Positions 28,627 to 37,600 of a stretch of DNA of 42,944 bases are shown here, one piece after another. Under the pieces are notes generated by a model, which was not told the DNA's origin, made no database searches, and saw nothing but the letters and a program-made list of their open reading frames with translations. Numbering within the stretch: position 1 is the stretch's first letter; every line of letters starts with the position of its first letter. The position numbers and the translations under genes were made by a program. The DNA lies in IMG/VR virus record IMGVR_UViG_3300031785_000013, positions 1-42,944 of that record; one strand, given 5' to 3'. The DNA comes from a virus.

Positions 28627-29096
28627 GAAACCTGGATATTCGCAATGCGCTGGTCCTGAGCTGGCTGGATGGTGATTTCGGCCTGACCACGGCGTTCCCG
28701 AACAAGGATTTCACCCCGGGCACAGACCCGTGGGCCGCTCTGTTTGTGGTGCCGAGCCAGCCCGGCGTGGCCACCTGCGGCGATGAAGGCCAGGACCGCC
28801 ACGACGGGTTCCTGCAGATCGACCTGAATCACCCGCTCAACGACGGAGACATCCCGGCCATCACCCTGGCCGACCAGATCGCCCGGCGGTACAAGGCGGG
28901 CACGCGCTTCGACGCCCCGGCCCTGTCCGAAACCCTGATCGCCGATTTCCAGGCCCAGGAGTTCCTGGTCTGGGATCCGCTCAAGGTGCTGATCCGCTCC
29001 TGCGGCTACCAGCAGCCGCGGCGGGTCGAGAACTGGTCCCGAACCACGATGACGATTTTCTACTCAGCATGGGTAAGCAGAGGCTATACAGAATGA
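28623..29096 (+). CDS. Tail terminator / completion protein
   Basis: A 157-residue protein in the usual position of the tail terminator (gpU/DUF4128-like), between gp10-like and tail-tube genes. It begins MRNLDIRNALVLSWLDGDFG and ends SRTTMTIFYSAWVSRGYTE, with a beta-strand series (AALFVVPSQPGVATCGDEGQ, LQIDLNHPLNDGDIPAITLA, EFLVWDPLKVLIRSCGYQQP). It would cap the tail tube and set its end. Stop overlaps the start of the next small gene. Confidence 0.72.
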   Translation: MRNLDIRNALVLSWLDGDFGLTTAFPNKDFTPGTDPWAALFVVPSQPGVATCGDEGQDRHDGFLQIDLNHPLNDGDIPAITLADQIARRYKAGTRFDAPALSETLIADFQAQEFLVWDPLKVLIRSCGYQQPRRVENWSRTTMTIFYSAWVSRGYTE

Positions 29097-29368
29097 ATCC
29101 TATCTACCCCGATCGTCCCCACGACCCGGATTTGGAGATCGACCCTGGCAGAGAGATGTCCAGTCCAATTACCACCTATGCCTTTGACCAAGCGGCCGAA
29201 AACCTTAGAGCAAAAGTGCAGAGGGCGGTTGATGAGTTTCACCAGGCTACAGGTGGATTGTGCGCTCCGTCTCTGGATGTGACCAGCACCCCGATCACAA
29301 CCATGAGCCAATCCGTTCATCGCTATATCAGCAAGGTGGATGTTGAGCTTCAACTGAGAACCGTTTAA
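29093..29368 (+). CDS. Small moron-like protein, unknown
   Basis: A 91-residue protein starting at ATG 29093, overlapping the previous stop (ATGA). It has a helical middle (TYAFDQAAENLRAKVQRAVD, EFHQATGGLCAPS) and a beta-like end (VHRYISKVDVELQLRTV). Its base composition looks less GC-rich than its neighbours, and it separates the head-tail genes from a long non-coding stretch. A late-inserted accessory gene is likely. Function unknown. Confidence 0.55.
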   Translation: MNPIYPDRPHDPDLEIDPGREMSSPITTYAFDQAAENLRAKVQRAVDEFHQATGGLCAPSLDVTSTPITTMSQSVHRYISKVDVELQLRTV

Positions 29369-29699
29369 AGCCGCTGCGCCCTACCGTCGTGAGACGTGGG
29401 GGCGCGGTGCATTTCTTTGGTCGAGCCGGTGAGACGCGCACCGGGGGAAGCCTTGCGGACTGGGGTGAGAAAGAGACCAGCGCCATCCAGCTAGCTACTG
29501 GGACCAAAAATCCCCGACACCTGGGGCGAAAAGCGCCTGATCAGCGCGAAGTAGCGAGTGGTGTGACTGCCCGGGTGAGAGAATCCGGGAACCTTTTAGA
29601 AGGGCTGCCATCCGGCGGCCCTTTTTTGTTTCTGGCCGTCGTGAGACGTCCCAACCGCCCCGTCGTGAGACGCGGCTTTCCCAATGATGGAGGTTCGTT
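29369..29699 (+). other. Non-coding, hairpin-rich region with GTGAGA repeats before tail tube gene
   Basis: No gene fits these 331 bases. GTGAGA occurs six times (29389, 29429, 29465, 29575, 29641, 29665). CCGTCGTGAGACG occurs three times (29384-29396, 29636-29648, 29660-29672), each a CGTC-GTGA-GACG hairpin with a GNRA tetraloop; a fourth, shortened copy is at 29426-29436. The first hairpin is extended by GCGCCC/GGGCGC (29376-29381, 29400-29405). Further stems place GTGAGA in the loop: GCG-CTGG/CCAG-CGC (29455-29483) and CCCGG/CCGGG (29570-29589). A terminator ends at 29627. This suggests a structured RNA or an operator array. Confidence 0.6.
29602..29627 (+). terminator. Intra-operon terminator before tail tube gene
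   Basis: GGGCTGCC-ATCC-GGCGGCCC (8 bp, one G-U pair) followed by TTTTTT. It stands between the hairpin-rich region and the tail tube gene and would stop transcription unless it is antiterminated. Confidence 0.88.
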
Positions 29700-30638
29700 A
29701 TGGGCTGCCCTGCAAACGGCTCACGCCACTCTATGGCCCTGGTGGCCGAAACCGAAGCCGGCACCACTCCGGCAACCCCCGCGTTCACCCCGATTCGCCA
29801 GACCGGCACCACGCTGGCCCTGACGAAGGAGGCTCTGCAAAGCAACGAGCTGCGCGCCGACCGTCAGATCGCCGACATGCGCCACGGCAACAAGCAGGTG
29901 GGCGGCGACATCTCCACCGAACTGAGCTACGGCGGTGCGTTCGGCCCCATGCTGGAAGCGGTGCTGTGCGGCACCTGGGAAGCGGACACGCCGTCCGCCG
30001 GCACCGACACGCTGAAGGCGGGCGTGGTTCGCCGGCCCTTCACCATCGAGCGCCACTTTGCGGACATCGGCCAGTACCTGCGGTATCTGGGGTGTGAGTT
30101 CAACACCTGGAGCCTGACGGTCTCCACCAACGCCATCATTACCAGTTCGTTCGGGCTGGTGGGCCGCTCCATGGATGCGCCGGCTCAAACCGCGATTGCT
30201 GGCGCCACCTACGACCCTGCGTCCACCAGCAGCCCGTTCGATTCGTTCTCCGGCCAAATCAACGAAGGCGGGTCATCCATTTCGACCGTCACCGAGCTGT
30301 CCCTGACCCTGGAGAACGGCCTGTCACCGCTGTTCGTGGTGGGCTCTGACAGCGCGGCGTGCATGAGCATCGCCCGCTCCAACCTGACCGGCTCCATCAC
30401 GGCGTTTTTCGACAGCGAGACGCTGTACGAGAAGTTCCTTAACGAAACCGAATCCAGCCTGGAGTTCACCCTGAGCGACGGCACGAACGCCTACACCTTC
30501 AGCCTGCCGCGCGTGAAGTACAACTCCGGCCAGCCGGACGTGAGCGGCGAAGGCGAGGTGACCGTCTCCATGGACTTCCAGGCCCTCTTTGACGCCACCG
30601 AGGAAAGCCAGATCGTGATCCTGCGGGGTGCTGCGTAA
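29700..30638 (+). CDS. Major tail tube protein
   Basis: A 312-residue protein in the tail-tube position before the G/GT chaperone genes. It matches the phage tail tube protein layout: MALVAETEAGTTPATPAFTP, TLALTKEALQSNELRADRQI, HGNKQVGGDISTELSYGGAF, and a later C-terminal domain (TELSLTLENGLSPLFVVGSD, FDSETLYEKFLNETESSLEF). It would polymerise as hexamer rings to make the tube. GGAGG lies 6-8 bases before ATG 29700. The upstream non-coding block may regulate its high expression. Confidence 0.88.
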   Translation: MGCPANGSRHSMALVAETEAGTTPATPAFTPIRQTGTTLALTKEALQSNELRADRQIADMRHGNKQVGGDISTELSYGGAFGPMLEAVLCGTWEADTPSAGTDTLKAGVVRRPFTIERHFADIGQYLRYLGCEFNTWSLTVSTNAIITSSFGLVGRSMDAPAQTAIAGATYDPASTSSPFDSFSGQINEGGSSISTVTELSLTLENGLSPLFVVGSDSAACMSIARSNLTGSITAFFDSETLYEKFLNETESSLEFTLSDGTNAYTFSLPRVKYNSGQPDVSGEGEVTVSMDFQALFDATEESQIVILRGAA

Positions 30639-31030
30639 TGAAGATGGAAGCCCTGTTCACCCGTGAGAAGGCCAACGAGGGCACCAAGGTGCCCCTGTCC
30701 TACGCCGACGGCACGCCCACCGACCACCACCTGGTCATCCGCTCCCAATGGTCCGACGCCTTCCAGCAGGCCAAGCAAGACGCTTACCGGCAGGACATGG
30801 AAGCCCTGGCCAAGGGCGAGGCCGTGGACAGCACCGAGCGCCACGTGACGCTGTGCGCGGCCCTGGTGGCCGGCTGGGACCTGGAAGAGGAGTTCACCGA
30901 GGAGAACGTGAAGATCCTGCTCCGCGAAGCGCCCCAGCTTCGGGACATGATCGACCGCCACGCCTCGCGTGATGCGCGTTTTTTCGGGAAGCCGTCCACC
31001 GACTCTACGAGTGGGCGGAAGCGGAAATAG
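30638..31030 (+). CDS. Tail assembly chaperone G
   Basis: A 130-residue protein (MKMEALFTREKANEGTKVPL...) in the position of lambda gpG between tail tube and tape measure. It is acidic and helical (DAFQQAKQDAYRQDMEALAK, WDLEEEFTEENVKILLREAP) and ends in a basic tail (TSGRKRK). Near its end, T TTT TTC (30979-30985) is read as Phe115-Phe116 in a good frame for a -1 slip. It would coat the tape measure during tail assembly. Confidence 0.85.
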   Translation: MKMEALFTREKANEGTKVPLSYADGTPTDHHLVIRSQWSDAFQQAKQDAYRQDMEALAKGEAVDSTERHVTLCAALVAGWDLEEEFTEENVKILLREAPQLRDMIDRHASRDARFFGKPSTDSTSGRKRK

Positions 31031-31329
31031 GGGACACGATTCCGGACCCCAAGACCGGCGCCAGCCGCCGGCAGCAGCTTGAGGCGGTTTACCGCCAGAC
31101 CGGCAAGAAACCCAAGAGCCTGAAAGCAGACCCGCCCCCGGATGGCACCGCCTACCTGTGGGGCTGGTTCTGCGAGCTGGGCGATTGCTCCTACACCGAG
31201 ATCCACCACTGGGCCGCATTGAAGCGAATCCACCTCCTGCCCTGGGAAGTGGACGTGCTGCGGCATCTGGATCACCTGAGATCGAAGGCATGGCATGACC
31301 GAAACAGCGCGTCTCGTACTGGCCGTTGA
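30638..31329 (+). CDS. Tail assembly chaperone GT, made by -1 frameshift
   Basis: After a -1 slip at T TTT TTC, ribosomes would continue from base 30985 in the -1 frame for 114 codons to TGA 31327-31329, giving a fusion of about 230 residues. The T part (REAVHRLYEWAEAEIGDTIP, ... TAYLWGWFCELGDCSYTEIH, HWAALKRIHLLPWEVDVLRH) has no good start of its own and overlaps the tape measure start by 35 bases. Lambda makes gpGT in the same way and at the same place. Programmed frameshifting is inferred, not shown. Confidence 0.8.
30979..30985 (+). promoter_or_regulatory. Slippery heptamer T TTT TTC
   Basis: T TTT TTC is in the X XXY YYZ register relative to the G frame. Both tRNAs can re-pair one base back (TTT, TTT). 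The -1 frame stays open for 114 codons whereas the G frame closes 45 bases later. Confidence 0.8.
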
Positions 31330-33487
31330 CAGCCGTGAAGTCGACCGTGGCCAGCGGTCCCTGGATGGCCTGACCGACAAGTCACGCCGGGCCGAGCAGG
31401 AAACCGAGCGGCTCACCCGTGCCACCGACCAACTGGGTGGGGCGTATCGCGGCCTGCGCAATGTGCTCGCCGCAGTGGGCATTGGTGTGGCGATCCGCGC
31501 CGTTGTTCAGGCGTCCGACACCTACTCCGAGCTGCGCTCCCAGCTGCGGCTGGTGACCGAGAGCCAGGAGGAGCTGAACGACACCTACGAGGCGGCCTAC
31601 AAGCTGGCCCAGGAGACCCGTGGCGGCCTCGGCGAGACTATCAACCTGTACGCCCGGCTGGCTCGCTCCAGTGAAGAGCTGGACCTGACCAACCAGCAGC
31701 TGTTGACGGTCACCCGAGCCATTAACCAGTCGTTCGTGGTCTCCGGCGCCAGCGCGCAGGAAGCGGCCTCCGCCACCCTCCAGCTTTCCCAAGGCATGGC
31801 CTCCGGCACGCTGCGCGGCGAGGAGCTGAACTCGGTTCTGGAGAATAGCCCCCGCCTGGCGCGCGCCATTGCTGACGGCCTGGGCGTGACGATCGGCCAG
31901 CTGCGGGAGCTGGGCGCCGAGGGCCAGCTGACCGGCTCGGCGGTGACCCGGGCGCTCCTGTCCAGCGCGGACAGCATCAACCGCGAATTCCAGGACATGC
32001 CCCGCACCGTGGGCCAGTCTCTCCAGCAGCTGCGCAATGACCTGATTGACACCTTCGGTGAGACCGACGTTTCCGGCTTCAACGATGCCATTGATGACCT
32101 GCGGGAACTTGTCACCGACCCGAACTTCAAGGAAAGCGTTGTCACCCTCGGCACGGCGTTCGCCACGCTGATCGGCACCATGGCCTCCGGCGCCAGCGAA
32201 GTGGTGAAGTTTACCGAATACCTTGGCGCAGAATTTGCGTCGAAGTTCAACGGCGTGGCCGCCGACGACATCCCGCGCCTTGAGCGCGAGCTCGCCGGGC
32301 TGGAAAAGCAACTGAATGCATCCTTCCTGGAGAAGGACATCGGTCTGATCTTCACCAGCAAGGAAGAGATCAAGCGCAAGATTGAAGAGGTGCGGGAGCG
32401 GCTTCAGGTTGCCTACGACTTGCAGCAGAGCTTTAACCGGGGATTCGGGAACACCAGCCCGGACCAGAGAGGCGGCGACGATCCGCCTGAGCCGCCTAGC
32501 GGCGGCAACGACAAGGCCACCGACTCCATCCAGAAGCGGGTCGCAGCCCTCCAGCTGGAAGCCGAAACCCTGGGCATGACGGCCCGCCAGGAGGAGCTGT
32601 ACCGCGCACGCAAGGAAGGCGCCACCGCCGCGCAGCTCGCCGCCATCGACGGGTCATACCGGCAGATGGAGGCGTATGAGGCCGAGCAGAAGGCGCTGGA
32701 GGAGAAGGCGGAGTTTGAGCGAGCACTGGAGCGCGACCTCGGCGAGATTCAGGACCGCTATGCCTCTGAGCGGGAGCTCCTAGCGGAAGACCTGATGCTT
32801 CGCCGGGAGACCATCCTGGAATCCTACGAGCTAGGCCTGATCGACCGCCAAGAAGCCAATGCACTGCTCCAGGAATCCAACCGCGAGTATTACGACGAGC
32901 TGGACGCGCTCAGGAATCTGGACATTGAGCGCGAGCAGAAAGCCAGCCAGATGGTCACGTCTGCCCGGCTGGCGGCGGCCCAGCAAGGGGTGGGGCTGCT
33001 GCAGTTTTTCGCCCGCGAGAACGAGGCAGTCGCCCATGTGGTGCTTGGCGTTCAGACTGCTCTGTCTGCGGCGATGGCATGGACCAATACACTGGTGGCC
33101 GCCACCCGGGCCGTTGCAGAACTTGGCCCCATCGCCGGCCCGCCTGCAGCAGCCAGCATCATGGCGTGGGGTAAGCTGCAGGTCGGCCTGATCGCCGCCA
33201 CCGGATTGGCCAAGGGCTTCATGGGTGGCGCCGGTGGCGGCAGCCCTTCGGGGGCCGGGGGCGGCTTCGGCGGCAGCCCTGAAGCGGCGCCCCCGAGCCC
33301 GCTGCCGCCCCGAGACAGCAACTCCGGCGGCAATCTGACCATCGTGTTTCAGGGGGACGTGACAGGCTTCGATCAAGACGAGCTTGCTGATACTCTCCTG
33401 AACAAGATGGGGGACGAGATCAACAATCTCGACAGGGTGGTGATCGACCCCAGATCCAGAAACGGAAGAATGCTCAGGGGACGATGA
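31295..33487 (+). CDS. Tape measure protein
   Basis: A 730-residue protein that sets tail length and is ejected ahead of DNA. The N-terminal tape-measure domain is clear: TARLVLAVDSREVDRGQRSL, LGGAYRGLRNVLAAVGIGVA, AAYKLAQETRGGLGETINLY and SATLQLSQGMASGTLRGEEL. Long helical coiled-coil stretches follow (about 340-580), then a hydrophobic segment (about 600-650, VLGVQTALSAAMAWTNTLVA ... AASIMAWGKLQVGLIAATGL) and a Gly/Pro-rich tail. At this length the tail would be fairly short for a siphovirus. It is preceded by the G/GT genes as expected. Confidence 0.93.
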   Translation: MTETARLVLAVDSREVDRGQRSLDGLTDKSRRAEQETERLTRATDQLGGAYRGLRNVLAAVGIGVAIRAVVQASDTYSELRSQLRLVTESQEELNDTYEAAYKLAQETRGGLGETINLYARLARSSEELDLTNQQLLTVTRAINQSFVVSGASAQEAASATLQLSQGMASGTLRGEELNSVLENSPRLARAIADGLGVTIGQLRELGAEGQLTGSAVTRALLSSADSINREFQDMPRTVGQSLQQLRNDLIDTFGETDVSGFNDAIDDLRELVTDPNFKESVVTLGTAFATLIGTMASGASEVVKFTEYLGAEFASKFNGVAADDIPRLERELAGLEKQLNASFLEKDIGLIFTSKEEIKRKIEEVRERLQVAYDLQQSFNRGFGNTSPDQRGGDDPPEPPSGGNDKATDSIQKRVAALQLEAETLGMTARQEELYRARKEGATAAQLAAIDGSYRQMEAYEAEQKALEEKAEFERALERDLGEIQDRYASERELLAEDLMLRRETILESYELGLIDRQEANALLQESNREYYDELDALRNLDIEREQKASQMVTSARLAAAQQGVGLLQFFARENEAVAHVVLGVQTALSAAMAWTNTLVAATRAVAELGPIAGPPAAASIMAWGKLQVGLIAATGLAKGFMGGAGGGSPSGAGGGFGGSPEAAPPSPLPPRDSNSGGNLTIVFQGDVTGFDQDELADTLLNKMGDEINNLDRVVIDPRSRNGRMLRGR

Positions 33488-33488
33488 G

Positions 33489-33908
33489 ATGAAACACTTT
33501 CTTATGGCTGTGGCTGCCGCCGCAGCATTGATCGGCTGCGCCACGCCGTTGGATGGCCTTCTCGATAGTCGCTATTCCGAGGTCCAGCCGGCTCCGGCGC
33601 CATCGCAGATGGTTGGCACATGGACCGGAAGCATGGGGCCCTATTTGCTGACCCTGCAGTTAGAAAGCGATGGCACGGGCCTGTACTGCTACTCCTGGAA
33701 CGAGAAGCACGCCGTAAACAGGATAAAATACGATGGCGAACGCCTAGTGTTTCAGGATGGCTCAATGGCCTCCATCATTGAGGCGGCGCCGGACAAGCTG
33801 ATCATCCGCCCTGATTACTCGCATGCAAGTCGGTCCACGCTGAGCCCGGATGAGGGACTGGCGGAGGCTTCTCCGTACTGTGCGAATGCCGTCAAGGAGG
33901 CAAAATGA
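33489..33908 (+). CDS. Prophage-encoded lipoprotein (moron)
   Basis: A 139-residue protein with a lipoprotein signal (MKHFLMAVAAAAALIGC; lipobox ALIGC, Cys17) and Ala at +2, so it should go to the outer membrane. The mature part has MVGTWTGSMGPYLLTLQLES, TGLYCYSWNEKHAVNRIKYD and AAPDKLIIRPDYSHA, a lipocalin-like or small beta-domain pattern. It stands between tape measure and minor tail genes. Phage lipoproteins of this type (T5 Llp, phi80-type Cor) block receptors against superinfection, an attractive but untested role here. Confidence 0.75.
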   Translation: MKHFLMAVAAAAALIGCATPLDGLLDSRYSEVQPAPAPSQMVGTWTGSMGPYLLTLQLESDGTGLYCYSWNEKHAVNRIKYDGERLVFQDGSMASIIEAAPDKLIIRPDYSHASRSTLSPDEGLAEASPYCANAVKEAK

Positions 33909-34198
33909 ACATTCATGATGATTTCCCCGGTCGCGCCGATGACTCCGCCGGAGACAATAATTCTGCGCTGATTCTGGCCAATATGCACTTCCTGCAGGCG
34001 GTCGTTAAGGAGCTCATAGCAAGCGGGATGCTGGACGGAAAGATGGCAGCCAGTAACTTGGCGGAATCAGCCTTGAAGGCTGAATTCTCTTATAGCGGCC
34101 CGAACTGGGATTTCTATCATCGACTAGTGCAGATGTTTGCCGAGGTGCTGCAGGAGAACAGGAAAGGCGAGGCCGGCCCGACCGGACCAGCCCACTAA
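33905..34198 (+). CDS. Small protein following the lipoprotein gene, unknown
   Basis: A 97-residue protein (MNIHDDFPGRADDSAGDNNS...) with a helical middle (LANMHFLQAVVKELIASGML, MAASNLAESALKAEFSYSG) and a Gly/Pro end. AAGGAGGCAAA precedes ATG 33905 and it overlaps the lipoprotein gene by 4 bases. A terminator follows the pair, so the two may form one accessory cassette. The composition is less GC-rich than the flanking tail genes. Function unknown. Confidence 0.55.
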   Translation: MNIHDDFPGRADDSAGDNNSALILANMHFLQAVVKELIASGMLDGKMAASNLAESALKAEFSYSGPNWDFYHRLVQMFAEVLQENRKGEAGPTGPAH

Positions 34199-34232
34199 AC
34201 AGACCCCGCTACGGCGAGGTTCAGCTTTCCAG

Positions 34233-34257
34233 GCCCTGCCATTCGGCGGGGCTTTTT
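34233..34257 (+). terminator. Terminator after the moron pair
   Basis: GCCCTGCC-ATTC-GGCGGGGC (8 bp, one G-U pair) followed by TTTTT. The sequence after the stem, CTTTTTCGTTTCTGGA, is almost the same as that after the tRNA terminator at 174-189. Confidence 0.88.
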
Positions 34258-34274
34258 CGTTTCTGGAGCCCTGA

Positions 34275-34658
34275 ATGGCCACGATCACCTATATCGCCAA
34301 GCGCAGCCTTATGGCTGGGCATGTCGAGGGCGAGGAGTACACCTTTGAGGTGCCGATTTCCGACTGGACGCCGCGCCCCCGGCGACAGGTGGCCAGCTCC
34401 ACCTCTCTGTCTGGCCGGCGCTTCGAGCGGCTGACCCGAATTGACCGGGAGTGGCGCACTTCCACAGTCGCCGAGGACGACGAAACCAAGCTGGCCCAGC
34501 TCGAGGAGTTCCTGGATTCCGTGTCCGGCGGCGAGACATTCGACATCACCCCCTTTGCAACGCTCTACACCTGCCAGCTGGAGGGCGACCCGAGCTGGTC
34601 GCTGGTGAATAGCGTGGGCTTCTACTCGGTCAACTTCACGGTACGCGAGTTCGTATGA
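34275..34658 (+). CDS. Minor tail protein (distal tail / hub adaptor type)
   Basis: A 127-residue protein between tape measure and the giant hub gene. It begins MATITYIAKRSLMAGHVEGE and is beta-rich (YTFEVPISDWTPRPRRQVAS, FDITPFATLYTCQLEGDPSW, LVNSVGFYSVNFTVREFV), a pattern of small minor tail proteins that join the tube to the baseplate hub. GGAGCCCTGA precedes ATG. Its stop overlaps the start of the next gene. Exact family uncertain. Confidence 0.7.
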   Translation: MATITYIAKRSLMAGHVEGEEYTFEVPISDWTPRPRRQVASSTSLSGRRFERLTRIDREWRTSTVAEDDETKLAQLEEFLDSVSGGETFDITPFATLYTCQLEGDPSWSLVNSVGFYSVNFTVREFV

Positions 34659-37600
34659 GAATCGATAACAGCGCCTTCGCCGAGATCAACGACAGCCAGT
34701 GGCAGGCCCCGCAGTTCGTTGTGTCCCTGGACTTCGGCGATAGCGACCTGTTCTACCTGACCTCTCACGCCATCACCGGCCTGACCGGCGAGAACGTCAT
34801 CGAGGGCGTGCTGGTCAGCATCTCCGGCACCTCCCAGAAGCTGAACCCGGACAAGGCGAACGCGGAGATCGGCAGCCTGAACTTTGAGGTGCTGGACGAC
34901 GGCCTGACCGCGCTGCAGGCGGACCGGCTGAGCCAGGGCAAAGGCCTGCGGGGCAAGACGGTCCGGTTCTATGTCGGCGATGAGGCCCTGCCGTGGTCCA
35001 GCTACATCCTGGCCACCACCCAGATCGTGGATGAGGCCGGCTATAAGGATCTGTCCTACAGCTTCAAGTGCGCCGACGTTCAGCGGATGCTCCGTGAGGA
35101 CGTGTTCAAGCCGAAGGAAACGCGGCTGAACCGCACTCTGGAGGCTGATTCGGATGAGATCGAGGTCCTGACCACCAACGGCTTTGAGCCGTACCAGCAC
35201 CCGAACGTTGCCGGTGCCGTGGCCGCCGGCCAGAAAGTGGGCCTTTTGCACCTGGAGGGCGATGACGACGACTTCGAGATTGCCTCTTACACCGGCAAGG
35301 AGGCCAACAAATTCACCGGCGTGACCCGGGGCCTGTTCGGCACAACACCGCTGCGTATCGAGCTGAGCAATACCACCGACAGCGAGTCCAGCCCCAAGGT
35401 GACGGAGTTCATCTACCTGGAAATGCCGGGGCCGATGCTGGCCTATGCGGTGCTTACCGGGGCGGTCTACGGCCACCCCGGTGAATATCTGCCGGAGCAC
35501 TGGCAGCTTGGCGTGCCCGCCGAGTTCATCCGTACCAGCGATTTCGAGAGCATTGGTGAAGATCTCTGGGTGCCGGAGGACCCGAACCAGGGTTTGATCG
35601 TTCGCCTGGCTGGCCTGGAAGAGGAAGACGGCAAGAAGTTCCTGGAAGAGGAGGTGTTCCTGCTGATGGGCTGTTACCCGCCCATCTATTCCGATGGCCA
35701 GCTGGGTATGCAGCGCATGACGGCCGTGCACTCCACCGGTGGCTATGTCCGTCGCCTGGACGCCGACACCGTGGCGGATTATGGCGACCTGACCCACGAC
35801 ATGGGCGCGGTGATCAATGAGATCTTCGTGTCCTGGAACTGGGACATCTTCCAGGAAGAGCTCACCCGCCTGAACTACCTCCCGGACATGGAGTCGATTC
35901 GGGCGCATGGCCAGGCCGAGAAAAAAGAGCTTGAGTTCCGGGGCCTGTACAGCAGCCGGCACAGCTCGCAGACGATCCAGCGGCTTATCGCCAGCCTTCG
36001 GGACCGATACGCGGGCCCGCCGCTGCGCCTGGACCTGACCCTGACCCCGGACCAGAACGACCTCGAGGTGGGCGACATCGTGCGGGTCGACCTGTTCGAG
36101 GTGCAGGATTACACCGGCACGACCGTAGACGGCCACCTGAACCGGAACTTCGAGATCCAGCAGATCAGCACCGACTGGCGGACCGGCAAGGTCAAGGTGA
36201 AGCTGTTCGGGTCCAGCCAGAAGGCCGGCGCGCTGCCGCCGCAGGAGACCGGCACGGCCATCCCGGACGAATGGTATGAGCGGGGCACCGAGATCAGCCC
36301 CACCAACTTCCCGGGCGTGGTGACCGTCTCCGGCGGGGTTACCCGGGTGGAGGGGCTGCTGGACCTGGCCGGTGGGGAAGGGCTGGGCGATGAGGCGTCG
36401 TTCTTCTGGTGCCCCACGGACCTCACCTGCGACGACGCCGCTGAAATCCGCATCTCCGACAACGTGGCCCTGCTGGTGCGTGGCTTCTTCTCGCTGAACA
36501 ACGCCAAGATCAACGGCAAAGGCCGCGGCTACCCGGGTGGCGCCGGGACCACCAGCATGGTCTCTACCGGCGGCTATTTCTTCAACTATGGCAGCCGCTG
36601 GGATGCGGCGAACAAGGGCACCCCGGGCTTTATCGACATCCAGTCGACGCCGCAGGGCGGCCGGGGCTATCAGAACCGGGGCACGCTCGACCCGTATCTG
36701 CTGGACGTGGACGGCCTGGCCACCATGCGGCCGGCCGGGGCCATCATTGGCGGCCGGATCCAGCCGGGCCAGACCCCACCCCCGGTGTACGAGCAGGACG
36801 AAAGCGGGATCACCCTGTACCCGGTGGACCTCCGCGGCTCCAGCGGCAGCGGCGGCGGCTCGGTAATCTCCAACTACGACGGATTCATCGAGTACGAACG
36901 CCCTGGTGGGGATGGCGGGGCCGGTGGTGCGGGCCTGATGATCGTGGCGCGCGGCATGACCATCGGCGTAAACGGCTACATCGATGTCAGCGGGGCGGCC
37001 GGCAGCACGCCCCCGGGCCCCGACTACAGCCCCTCGGCGGACCCCCAGCTGCACATCTGGGCCGGCTCCGGTGGCCCGGGCGGCCCGGGGGCCTGTTACA
37101 TCCTGATCGACGGGCTGGCCAACGCCCCCAGCATCAACGAGCGCACCGCAATCGCCAATGGCGGGGACCTGGTGTGGGCCGGCCGGCGCCTCAAGCCCTA
37201 CAAGGTCACCAACGACGGTACTGTCACGGTCTCCAGCGACAAGGGTCCCGCCCCGCAGCAGGGCACGGCCACGACCTCGCCGGCGCCGGGCGCCATGGTC
37301 TGGGAAACCGCCTTCACCGTGCAGATCCTGACCGGCTACATCGAGCCGGTGGAGGACGAGCCGGTGGTGACCCTCAATCCGCCGGTTGTGACCCTGCAGG
37401 AAGCCACCAACACCCCGCGCACCGCCAACGCAAACCTTTCCACCATCGAGGTGGGCGTCCAGCCGCCGAGCGTGAGTAACTACGCCTACGGCCTGGTGGA
37501 GTACCGCGAAAAGGGCCAGGCGGGCTGGTTCGAGGTCGGCCCGGCCTCGCCGGAGGCCACGTTTGTGGTGCCCAGCGACGGCAAGACCTACGAGGTCCAG

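Noticed and set aside
29533-29550. Hammerhead ribozyme-like core (CTGATCA followed by GCGCGAA)
   Set aside because: The core requires CTGATGA and a GAAA junction with three stems; the bases here differ at essential positions.
29384-29672. CRISPR array
   Set aside because: Repeats are only 13 bp, irregularly spaced (252 and 24 bp) and there are no cas genes.
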